The notes under the pieces are model-generated. The model was not told where the DNA came from, did not search any database, and was given only the letters and a program-made list of their open reading frames with translations. 64,000 bases of DNA, taken from contig NC_088775.1 of assembly GCF_954871325.1 (NCBI RefSeq), forward strand, positions 7,975,561-8,039,560, in the 5' to 3' direction. Shown in pieces: positions 1-12,300 of the stretch (its first letter is position 1; each line of letters opens with the position of its first letter). This DNA is from Gordionus sp. m RMFG-2023. Its lineage: Eukaryota > Nematomorpha > Gordioida > Chordodea > Parachordodidae. A program made the position numbers and the translations under genes.

Positions 1-1231
1 TGCGGCCGTTGAAGTGCCAATCGTGACTGTATTTGAGGGTTAGGTCCAGAATAATGTTTTCCTCGTTTAAACCTAAATGCGAATAAAAATAAAATAGATT
101 TAGAATTCATGGTTTAATTAACAACGCGCCGGCATGATATTAAATATGTATAGTAACACCATAAAAGGTAGGCCGTTATTACTCTATTTCCAAAAAATCA
201 GGTAACGACGCTACTACCATGAAAAAGTAACGGGTTAGAGTACCGCTTTTATTTTTAACGTTATTCGTTACTCTATATATCTATAATGGTTATAATTTAT
301 TTAAGTGATTATGAGGATAATATTAATTGTGATCATTACCTTTTAAGAATCAAAGGAAGAAAAAAAAGAAACAACAATAAAATTTTTAAGGGGATTCAGC
401 CCTGCACCATACCGTTTCTCTGCCAATGCGATAGCAGCAATTTTTGCAATCAATCGATTCAAGGCTGCGATAGACGAGTTTATGTTGGGAAATTCATTCA
501 AAGCTCTGTAATGTTTTTCTTGTCTTAAAATTTTAATCAAAAACTTAAATCATCTTTACTGAAATATATTTGTCTTATTAGTGTCTGCTTAAGTAGAAAT
601 GTCGTTATTATGACGCCATATTTTTTTTAGTAAATAATGTATGCAGTTTGCAAAATTAGAATTTTGTTTGTGCAATTTAGAAAGTGTATACTTTGGACCC
701 TGTTGATAGAATTAAATTAAATTTGCAGAAAACATTATCTATAAATTTTTATTGAATTTATTTTTAGAATTGACAGATTTATTGCTCAAATAAAAAATTA
801 TCATTTCAATTGGGTCGCAGTGTATGTATATATTAGATACTGTAATAATTTTGATTTATCATATTGATCTTTACCTAAAAATTATTTTTGGAATTTCAAA
901 ATGGATTTTTCACATTTTCTTTTTACTCTTGTTTGTTTATTGATAAAACAAGCATCAGAAGATTTTATATTCCATCATCAGAGAGGCAAACCATAAAACA
1001 GTACGGATCTTAAAAATCAACGCCCTGTTGGGCTTAACTCACAAACCCGACAAGTTCAAAAAGGATTGGCTGATATGGGTAATAACGAAACGGTATAAGT
1101 GCTGAGGCTTCATAAGCTCAACATTATTAGGCGCATGCATATTTCGATTTTATTTATTAAACTGATCTCCTTCAGACCATGTTTGTGTGTTTTTATATTT
1201 CAAATTTCGATTTTAGCTTTAAGTTTGATAG
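1..1231. other. Unassigned region with two exon-like islands
   Basis: No complete gene is visible. On the minus strand about 370-525 reads as a GC-richer, exon-like stretch whose product contains ALNEFPNINSSIAAL and AEKRYGAGLNPL, preceded by a possible AG acceptor. On the plus strand 1001-1093 reads TDLKNQRPVGL...GLADMGNNET between an AG acceptor and a GTATAA donor. I do not recognise either. They could be exons of a neighbouring gene, downstream exons of XPC, or old transposon fragments. Confidence 0.3.
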
Positions 1232-1239
1232 TGCCTACC

Positions 1240-3124
1240 CAGGCACGTACGCAAGAATTTGGTCTGGGGGGGGGGGGGGGATAATAAATTTTTTAAGAAA
1301 TATTATTGTTATTTAAAAATATCAAGCATAAATTTATTAGGACTAATAACTATTTCTAATACACAATTTTAAATTATATGAATTATAAAAAAATTATATA
1401 TATAAACCAGCACATAAAAACTATAAAATAAATATCAAATTAAAAAAATATAATGTGAATATGACCAGCATAAGAATCACTTAAATGACCCAAAATAGAA
1501 ATTTGAATTTTTTGAGCCTTTACACAAAATGTTTCTTAGGAATAATTGTATTTTGTATGTTATATATTTACAATGTAAAATCCAATCTTCGTTGGGATTG
1601 AACTAATTTTTCAATTACTCATCCTTGCTTGGCGTCAAATGCCTATAAATATTTAAAAGATCCAAACCATTCAATCCATTTTCAGAAGTTGTACTTCTTA
1701 GTGTTTTCAGAGAACTGTAGGCCCGGTTCTCGGACAATTTTAATTTTTTAAATACACCTGGGCAGGGTCCGAATTATTTTTTTAAAAAAAATTATCCGGG
1801 CCCGGCTATATATTTTAAAACTAAATATTTGAAATTAGCTACAAAAATCAAAAATAAATATAATTTATAAAAATATCCGGGCCGGGCCTGAAAAATTTAA
1901 TTTAAAAAAAGCCGGGCCAAGCCTGAAAATTTCTTTAAAAAAAACCCGGGCCGGCCGAAAAAATTTTTGAAAAAAATCCAGGCCGTGCCTTGCAAATTGT
2001 ATATCTGCAGAGCTCTGTTATTCTTAAAAAAGATAATATTCACTCATTAGTTTACTAATGGGAAGAATTGCTAATATATATATATAATCATTTTAATACA
2101 TTGGGAATAAAATCTAAAATATGTTTGAAATTATACAAAGCATCCATAGCATTTTTTGGGACTATATCTTAGTTAATCTTTTGAACATATTTATTCAGCT
2201 AATAAGGCATCAAACAAATATTATTTTTTTTCTATCACCATCTGAAAGGAAGGCTTTTGTGGAAGTAATATCTGCAGATTGGTAAGTGCTGCATGATGAA
2301 TTAAAAATCATTCATTTATTTGGATTATAGTTTTATAATACTTTTCTACTGATCTTATACTAATGTTTTGACGATGAGCTTGCCTTGCTGCAAATCGAGT
2401 GAGACAAATATTAAACAGTATAGCTCTCCTTTTGACTCAACAATAACATATAAAATTAAAATTCTTCATCAACATTAGCCCTAATTTCCTTGAGTTCTAA
2501 TAAAATGCTCTCCACTATTCTCATCTTCTTAATCAAGTCAATGCCATGTTTTTGAAAAGTATTACATAAAATAGTTGTATAATTAAATAATACATTCTAA
2601 TGAGAAAAAAAATTGAAATAAGTATTGAATCAAATAATTTTCTTGCTTCTGAGGAAATATTTCTTTCAGGCCATTGTGATATTTGAGTAATAGCATTAAT
2701 AATCGGTTCTTCTAACTCCATAAAAGCTGTTACTGCTTGATGGCGGAGATTCCATCTCGTTGGACAAGCTTGCACTTTCTTTCTCCCTGTTGGACAAGGA
2801 GTTTCAGAAAAATTATTATTTGACTAGAAATATGAAAATGGTAGATAAATATTATGCCACTAGAAATTTGAAAATAATAGGTAAATATTACGCCAATGAA
2901 AACCTGAAATCGAAATTAATTGATAGAATAACTTAATAGATGAATGTGATAAATAAATGTAATTAAATATATATTTAATATGAGATAGGAATAAATATTA
3001 AAAATATAAATTAATATAAACAATAATATTTTTGAAAATATATCCGGCATCTGCATTTTTTGGCTTTGGGGGGGGGGGGGGGGATTTGTCCCCCTATCCC
3101 CTTCCCTCGCTGCGTACGCCAATG
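1240..3124 (-). mobile_element. hAT DNA transposon, copy 1 (defective)
   Basis: The ends are short inverted repeats, CAGGCACGTACGC on the left and its degenerate complement ending GCGTACGCCAATG on the right. An exact 8-bp duplication TGCCTACC lies at 1232-1239 and 3125-3132, the hallmark of hAT insertion. Runs of 15 or more G sit just inside both ends. A transposase relic on the minus strand (about 2460-2775) keeps CPTRWN and an ELEEPI segment typical of the hAT catalytic region, then decays. A CCGGGCC-rich, CAGAGA-ended MITE is embedded at about 1708-2018. The whole element matches copy 2 further right. It cannot encode an active transposase. Confidence 0.85.
1708..2018. repeat. CCGGGCC-rich MITE nested in hAT copy 1
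   Basis: This stretch starts near CAGAGAACTGTAGGCCCGG and ends near TGCAGAGCTCTG. It contains many CCGGGCC/GGCCCGG blocks separated by A/T runs. The equivalent place in hAT copy 2 (about 16231-16630) holds the same insertion. A clean 89-bp member with a perfect target duplication lies at 9422-9510, which identifies the family. Confidence 0.6.
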
Positions 3125-3386
3125 TGCCTACCGTCTAAAATTCCTTGAAAAAAATATATATTTGCGAAAAAAAATATAAAAAATAATAGTTTTTTTTCTC
3201 GATATAAAGATTGAAAATAATTTGTTTGAAGATTTTTGAGAAAAAAATAAAATTCAAACGGGGAAGATTCTTAATACTTTTTACTTACTTTCTTCAACAT
3301 GGATATTTTTTTAGTTACATACTATATTTTTTTAAGGTATTGACAATGTGACAACAAATAATGCATAATATATTTTTTTAAAAAAC

Positions 3387-6300
3387 CTATGACGTAGGAT
3401 ATGGGTTTGGGTATGCCCAAGCTGTTGAGTTTTCCTTCTGGTAAATTTTTTGTGTCAAAAACATTTCCGGCTCCTTTAAAACCGGCATCGGTAAAATATT
3501 TCGATTGGGTTTCTCGGTAGTGCGGGTCGGAAAGATTTTTCCCCAAAAATGGTGGGGTAGATAACGAAGCGATATTCGCGATTTTCGATCTCCCGCCTCC
3601 CATTTTGACATCTTTTTGAGGGGAAGAATTATTGAGGTCCAGAACGCAATTAATGACTTGCCATCTAAAATTATTGGTATCGTCGATGATATCGTCACCT
3701 TGAGATTTGTTCAGATTGGCATTGGTCTTAGCAATTTTTTTGGAAGAATTTGCAGATTTTTCTTGTTTTTTGGGGGATTTATTATAAAAAATGGCCGAAA
3801 TATATAATAAATTTAATAAGTAATTAATACTCGAATATGCTCAAAAAAAATGAGGTATTAAGAAAGACAAATATAAATACAATATTCTGGGTAAGGTCAA
3901 ACCTTCATCAATTGATTAGTTTGACTTTCAAGCAAAATTTCGAATTTGGTAATGATTTTAATGCTATACTAAAACCTTTTTTTTCATAATAATAAATACG
4001 TTTTATATCGAAATCATAACGTTAAAAAGTAAAATCTGTTAAAGACTTAAAAAAATGTCAAATACTATTGAGGATGAACGTGATAACGAATTACATGAGA
4101 ATAATGTATCTTATAATGGGCACAAATTATGCGTTCGGCAGAAAACTCTGTTACAATTGCAAATAATGCATTTCGAAATGGTGTCATGTAACATCAGTCA
4201 ATTTACTAATTGGCGTTGGAATTTAATACTTTTTTTCATTCATTTTGCAAGTTAGTTTACGAACAACTCTTAAAGAACTCGAGTTTTTTTGGTTGAAAGC
4301 CGATAAAATATTTTTACCCAGATAAGAATAATAAAGGGCAACTAAAAATCTTTCCATAATTGTTTAAAATAATATAAATATGTAAACTATTTAATATTAT
4401 ATACTTATCTTTCAAAATGGAATATTTAGAAATTAACGAAATAAAAAGGCAGACGATAATTATAATCAATAAAAACCAATTGAACCGACGATATTTCTAA
4501 ATATAAAGGAAACCTAAATTTAAACAAGGGATGAGTTACGGCGAATCGCAAACGCTCAATTTATGTGCACCATTACAAATGAAGAAGTCCAGGACCGTAA
4601 AAGATGGAAAAGGGAGACCAGAAGCGGAAACTGGATTAACCAGGTCAAATCTAGAAAACCGCTATTACACGATGAAATAGAAGAAAGTGAATGAATGAGT
4701 AAAAATCTTTTTAGAAAAAAAAATTTGCACGCGTGAGAAATAAGATCAAATTTTGTAAAAAATATTCTTTCGAATCAAAAATACTTCGAGATTCCTCTAT
4801 TTCAACTTCGAGCCAATATTGGATATTGTGATGAGATGATTGTTGTGCGTTTGGCTTATTTTGTGGAGATTTTTTTGATTCCGATTTATCTATAAATATA
4901 AAAAAACATATTTTTAATACTATTTTTTTAAAAAAAAACATCTTAAAACACGTTTTTTTAAATATTTTTTTAAAAAAATAGTTTTATCAGTTGTTAATCC
5001 GATTATATATATAATTTTTTTAAAATAACAGACCCTTCCATGGTGGAAATAATTTTAAATATAATTTGGAGTTTTAAAGGCGATAAATAAAGATACTACT
5101 TATAAAGCATTGAGGCGCAAGTTGATTTATCTTCTTTAACTGTTGATCTGCATTTTCAAGAAGAAAAAAAACAACCAGAGACTGACGTGATAGTTTTGGG
5201 GCTAGAAACTAGACTTTAATCGTCTTTTTTTAAAACTCGCTTAAGCAACTTAAAATAGAGAAATCACCTATGGTAGTGAGATAAGCCAAATTTCCCTATG
5301 TAAGAATAATTGGTTCGTCAGTCGAGGTAAGGAATATTTTATTATATCAAATTTGCATTCAAAAATAGGTTAAATAATGTAACATAATATAATCCAAATC
5401 ACACCACCTTTGCTCAGTCAAATCAAATCCCCAATACAAGTCCTTTTAAGAAGGAACGTATCCTCGGATTCCTAGGTTAATGGGGGAAAAAATTGGCAGT
5501 AAATCATAATTAAAACCTTAAAATAACGATATTAACACCCTATCCCCCACCAACGTCAGTCTTAGAATAGATATTAAATTAAATCGAATTAATCAAAGAA
5601 AATATGCCTGTCAAATATAAACAAAAAACCTCGTGGAAAGACTTAGTGAATGACCACGGATGAATCTAAGGTAGAAAAATGGTGATGATTTATACCTGTA
5701 TGGGCCTATTTATAAGCCGGATCAGGGTAGATGATTGGGAAGAATAAGGTTTTAAAACTAATATTGCAAGAAAACTCTGAAAAAAATAGATTTTCATAAT
5801 AGTTCCATTTGAAAATAAATAAAATGAAAGGATTTTATTACTAATAACTAACCCCAATGCATATATGAAAAAAATAACTAAGTACATCCTATTTTGCGAA
5901 AAATTTTGTTTTAGGGGAAGGGGGGGGGGGAATTATAAATTTAATAATTTAATGATGGAAATATGATTTGGAGCAAAAGCACCCTAAATACCTCATTTTC
6001 TTAAAAAAATTTCTACTAACTACATAACCGAGCTTTAAATAAGTATCAGAGTTAATGTTATCAGATGACTTAAAAAGTAATATTATAAAACGATCTACGC
6101 AAACCTTTTTGGGATACATTGGATTGAGGCAGTTTGAGAGAACTGGGCTTGATGTTAATGATCAATCGAGCTGGGATGCCCAACGTCCTCAATAAGATGA
6201 CCGCTATTATGTTCAGGTAACCGCAGGGATCCGCGGTAAACTCCCGCCTAGAATTGGACGATTCGGTAGAAGATTTACGGAAAATATTTTCGGCGTTTTG

Positions 6301-9300
6301 GCGATTGAACGATATGAGGAAGTCCGGGTCAATTTTACGATACACGCTTAGCATCATGAGAGATCTGATGTCCTTATAAGGAAACTTTGCGTTCGTATTT
6401 TGTAAGATATCGAAGGACGGTCTAGTGAACGTTCTCTTAAATTTTAAATTTCAAATATTTTGAAATGAGGGTTAAATAGAAAATTTAAGCGTAATCACGA
6501 ATTCCGGATGGGATAAAGAAAAAAAAAGGAAATTGTTTAGCGTTTTCAGCTCTTTTCCGGGTTTACCCTGGTAATCTATCTTCTCCTTTACTATTTGCCG
6601 CGGTAGTATGTATCGGCATTTGTCAACCCTATCAATTTCATGTCATCATCTATGAGTTTTATCCAGCTGGTCTTTGGTCGCCCTCTAGATCTTGTTTTGT
6701 TCCCTTCACTTCCAACCAACGGCATTCATTCAACCAATCGTCATTTGCCGACCGTTCAACAAAAAACTAACTCAGTTAATGAATGAATCAATTCCGCGAT
6801 TCTAATGAACATAAACTGTTTTTAATTCCTCTTATTTTTTTTTGTAGCGAAACTGATCATATTTCTTAAACTAATGAAATGTTGATGCTATATGTATAAA
6901 GTAACTGTAGCCGTAAAAATTTTGGATAGAATAAAGTCGATTTGAAAAAGTATATTAATAATCTAAAAAAATAAATATTATTTGAATATTTCTTTATGAA
7001 TATATCGTCGGCCTAGAATTGGAGTACTCCACTTGCGCAAATGTTTAAAATGAGAAAATCAACATTAAAGTTTAAAATCAAATATAGGGAAAGCTTATTG
7101 ATCAATTTTGACAGAGCTATAACTTTGGCAAAAATTAATATTTTTTAATCTAGTTTTTATTTATATATATATTGGGAATCAATAAGTTACACTTCTAACT
7201 CAAAAATTTTGAAAATGTCGATTGGAGCATTCCAATTCTAGACCGATGATATGTTAAGTAAAAATTATGTTTCGTGTTATAATTTTATCTTAACGTTAAA
7301 TTTTATTAGATGTGAATACGCGTTTCGCCATATTTTATCTTAACGCTAAAATAGATTATAATTGGCTAATGTTTATTATTGTACATATCAGTGACGAAGC
7401 GTCAAGTTTACTCCTAGGGAAGCAATAGATATTTTTTTTTAATTTTAATTATAAAATAAATAGATTTCGTCTTTGTTTTTGAGTGAAATGATCAAGCCCT
7501 GAATTATAAAAGTTATTGCTAAATTTAAAAAAAAAAATTTTTTCAATCGAAATCAAAAATAGATTTGATAATCGATTCTGACTCATCCGTTTTCTGCTAT
7601 AAGATTCGAATTTTTTTAAAGATGAAAAACCCCGTTCTGCACTTGCTGTTGTTGGAGCCAAAGTTAGGATAAATTTGCATAATCTATAAAACTCTCTAAA
7701 AGCTTTCATTAAATCGATACACATAAAAACTGACATTCTTTTTCTTTCTAAATTCATCGTCCCGAAACACTACCTTTATATCGGTTTCCAGATTGTGTAA
7801 GTCGAAAAATTAGGATAAGCGTCATTTAAATTATCTAATAAATTTTTGGGAAATTTTGATCTAATATTTGGAACATAATATTATCTAACAATTTGACGAA
7901 TTTGATATTTTTTAATGTACCGAAAATCAATTTTCATTGAATATATTATCTGTTATCTTAATTAAATTTTTTTATATTGGGCAATCCGGATCTATTATGA
8001 TTTTTATCTAAATTGTCTTCAATATTCTCTTTTACATTTAAATTTCTCCAAAAAACATCAAAGTTTTCTTTGTTTGATTTAACTGAATTTCTAAAATCGT
8101 TAATACTTTTCGGACAATAATAAGATATATCGTTAATTTAAGTTTGAAGTATATCATATAATAAATCAGATTCTGGGAAAAATTCTTGAAAGAAATATCA
8201 TAAAATTAGAAATTTAAATCATTAAATATATTTAAATAGCCACGAGGTGTTATTAGAAGATCATTATCTCAAACAGTATCAGATTCTCCATCAATCATAG
8301 TTTCAACACAAACGGCTAGATCCTTCAGATTGAAAATTGTTTGAACCAGCTGACCATTGTATTCCCATCTCGTTGGGGCTACTCGTTATAATATTTTTTT
8401 GATATATTTATCAAATTCATTTATTCTCCTAGATGATGTAACTGGCTAAATAGATAAAGTTACGGGGAAAAAAACTTACATTCTTTAATTTTGCAGCAGG
8501 ATTTTGATAATATAAGATTTAACTTATGAGTAATGAATATAAAGCTGAAAGATTAACGTCTCTTATTTTCGCTTGAAGTCCATGTGAATCGCCTGACATA
8601 GCTGCTGCGCCATCGTAACTTTGACCTATTCATTTTTTCATAATTTATTTATCATAATTCAATGATAAATTTTGATAAAGAATCAGCATCTCGATGCATA
8701 GTAACGTCAAAGAATTCAATACATCTTTCATACAATGTCCCGTCATCTAAAACATATCGAAGAACAACAGCCAAATCCTCAATGATAATCTTAATAAATT
8801 TTCAATAATACAATTACAATTATTAAACATTAATTATTTCTATTAAAAATGAAAAAAATTTTTATTTAATAAAATTAAAACACGACACATAATATTTACA
8901 TAACATATATTTATAAATAAAATTTATTTTTTAGATCATGATTTTACCTTTTCAAATCTACTTTATTCTAATATAACAAGCGATAGTAATTTTTTCGAGA
9001 TAGCAGTTAGTGGTAGTGAACTATAAAAAAAAGGTTGCGTTAAACAGCAATGATAATAATTAATATTTATATGATTCAATATTGATTTGATAATTGAATA
9101 ATTAATGTAATAATATATAAAATAAATACCTGAATCCATTTTATTAAGGATGGTACATCTATCTTATCCTTAAATGAGGAGTAAATTGTTGGTTTCGTCT
9201 CTTCTTTCTCGATAGCTTTTTTGTGATTGTTTTTAGCCGTTTCAACTTCTTTGGACTTTCGGGTGGTCATCCTTATTTTAGGTTTGGGTTCGAGTTTTAT

Positions 9301-12300
9301 TCCTAATCATTTAGAGTTAAAAATTGTATTGTATATTCTCTTGAAAAAAAAGAAGATATCTCGAAATCGAGATAAAGAAACATGAATTAACATAATCCTT
9401 TCTATTTTTCTATCTATATATCAGAGACCTGCAGGCCCGGCCTTGAATAAAAAATAATCTTAAAAAAAATCCGAGCCGGGCAGTGAAAATGGTGCCTCTG
9501 CAGGTCTCTACTATATATTATCTATCTATCTTCCTTTTCCTTCAAACAAAGGTAGAGTTTATTCGCGAAAATGTATAAAAATATATTTATTTTTTTTAAA
9601 TGAATATCAAAAAAAATTTAACAAAATCTTTATATTTTTTTTTACCGGGGATAGGTACGATTTTCTCTTTATAAATGGAATTCTCAGTATTTTTCGTGTC
9701 CGCGAGCAAGGCTAACATAGCCCCTCTGAAGGCTGTATCGTTACATATCCTCGTATTAATGTAATGCGCGTGGGCTAACACAGTTAACAAATGTGCCTTT
9801 AAGAATTATAATAATAAATAATAATACTAAAAAAAAAAATTTATATATAAGAAAATATATTCATTTGGTTGGGGTGAGCTTTGCCTACCTAGTAGTATTG
9901 TTAAACGGCTCGTTTTGAGCCGATTTTTAAAAACGGCTAGCTCACTATTTTAGCCAGAAAAATATTGCCTAAACCTCGATATTTCGCTGATAGATGTCCA
10001 AACCTTTGTTCCTTCTACAAACAAAATCTTCAGGCTTGCGTAATATTATTTTAGATGAAATATTGAGTTAGCCATTTTTAAAAATCGGCTCAAAACGAGC
10101 CGTTTAACAACACTACTACCTAGAGCCATTTCGCCAATAAAGAGATCGTTTTGTTAGAAGATTTTTCGCCTAAAGCCGTTTTGCCCAAAATTGATAAAAG
10201 AGCACATTGAAAAGGAAATACCCAAATTAAAGCAAAAGTACTAGCAATTGTCAAAAAGTCCTTTTGCCTAAAAATACCAAAAAAAGCAAATACCCAAATT
10301 ATATAATAAATAAACAATTTAGTAAATAAGGCAAAAGTACCAAATGTATAAATTTATTAATTCAAAATAATTATATTTAAAAGTATACAATTATACCAGC
10401 GTTAGGAGTATATTTAAAATTATTTATGAGAATTTGTTTATATATATATTTTTTTATATTTTAAGATTTTCTTTAGCAGGATCCATGTTATAAGATAATT
10501 GTTTAAATTTGTTTTCATTTTTGTTGGAGAAGTTTTATACCATCAATAAATTTAAACTTGTATAAAACAAGGCTAGATGAGTAAAATAAAAGCTTAAACC
10601 CGCTATGGAACCGCTCGTCATCATTATTAGTGTGGGGGGATTTTATGTCACATTCATTCCAAAAGCGTGTATTAGATAGAACAGTGGATTTAATATATGC
10701 ATTAAACAAGAAAAAGAATGTAAAGGGATATGTTTAACTGTTCCCCACACTTTTTAAGTTGTTGATACACCTCTAATACTTTAGAGGGAGGGCATAATGG
10801 AAGGCCAATTATTTTGACTTCAATATTTGTGTTGTATGTAATTGTTAATTGGTTGTTCTGAACAAATCTCAAAAGGCTTTCAGAACGTCGTATATGTCAA
10901 AAGTAATAAAAATATTAATTATTAGAATCATTTTGGTAATTTGTTAGAACTTTTGATCAATTTACTATTAAATTTTTTAATTTACTATTAAAATTGCTTA
11001 TTTATTATATCATTTGGGTATTATTTGATATTATTAGATAAAACTTATTGATTGTAGTGTGTGACCCGATTAAGTTTTAGCCAAAATAAGGCAATATAAG
11101 TCCAAACCTTTCTTCCATCTATGAGCAAAATCTCCAGGTTTCATAATATATTTTGACTAAAATCTTAATAGGGCTGTTTAACAATAGTAGTTAGCTCATG
11201 TATTTATAATTTCTATTAAAATTGCTTATTTATTATAAAATTTAAGTATTTGCTATTCAAATTTCTCTTTTAGGCGGCAAAATGGGTATAGGCGAAGACC
11301 CCATTTATTTTAAGGCTACGTTTTGAAGATGCTATACTTTTAAAAATATATCATGATAGCGATGCAATCGATTAGCGATTAAATATGCACCGCTTGAACG
11401 ATATCGCCGTATTTGGCGCTTAAAATATGTTGCTGTTTTTTTTTCAAACAAACATAAAATGGGTTAAAAAACAAGCTTAAATTTTCATTTTTACGGTAAT
11501 CTGCGATACTTGTCATATAGATGACAGATTGGTCCTCCTTTGACCAAACCTTGAAGCTTCATATTTTTTGGTTAAAATCTTTATTTAGCCGTTTTTTTGA
11601 TAAAAGCGTTTAAATAGATATTTTCTACAACAACCAAAGTTAGTGATAATTTTTTTTAAACAGCGTTTATCGTTTACGTTGCCACTCCCCCCCACCCTTA
11701 TATCCCGCAAAAGGTTATTTTTTCATCCCTAATCCTTAAGCTGCATTTATGGTAAACGCGTTTCAAGCGATGCGAAATTAATCGCTAGCGAAATAACAGC
11801 TTAGATTAATCGCAGCTTGTGATGCAATGCAAAGTCGTTCCATTTGAGCCGATTTTAAAAAACGGCTACTATTTTAGCTAGAAAAATATACGTAAGCCTG
11901 AAAATTTTGGTCATATATGGCACAAAGGGGTTTGAATATCTATTAGAGAAATCTCGAGACATGAGCAATATTTTTCTAGTTTAAATATTGAGTTCACCGT
12001 TTTTAAAAATCGGCTCAAACGGAGCGATTTTTAATCATTAACCACGGCAATAATATTTTTTCAAAATATAGGTAAGCAATTGACGCGATTTCATCATTTC
12101 GTTTGATCAGGTAAATTGCGTAGCGAAATAATTTCGCATCCCTTGAGCGTATCGGGTATACTATAAATGCAGCCTTGGAAACAATTCAAAATATAAATAA
12201 ATTAAATATTGGTCCTTGTCAGAATCAACTCTTAAAAATCAGAGTTCGGAAAGGACCGGAAACAGAGTCAAGTCTATAAACCCTAAAAAGACCCTCCTTT

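Noticed and set aside
180-265. Short AAGTAACG/CGTTACT blocks, also seen near 33440-33560
   Set aside because: They resemble hAT terminal repeats, but no paired end or target duplication was found at either place.
4055-4700. Possible nested plus-strand gene in XPC intron 7 (MSNTIEDERDNELHENN and a later EEVQDRKRWKRETR segment)
   Set aside because: The second part looks like a retroelement tail. No continuous model or conserved domain links the pieces.
9284-9300. GGTTCGAGTTTTATTCC resembling a tRNA T-arm
   Set aside because: No acceptor, D or anticodon stem can be formed around it, and it lies at the border of an XPC exon.
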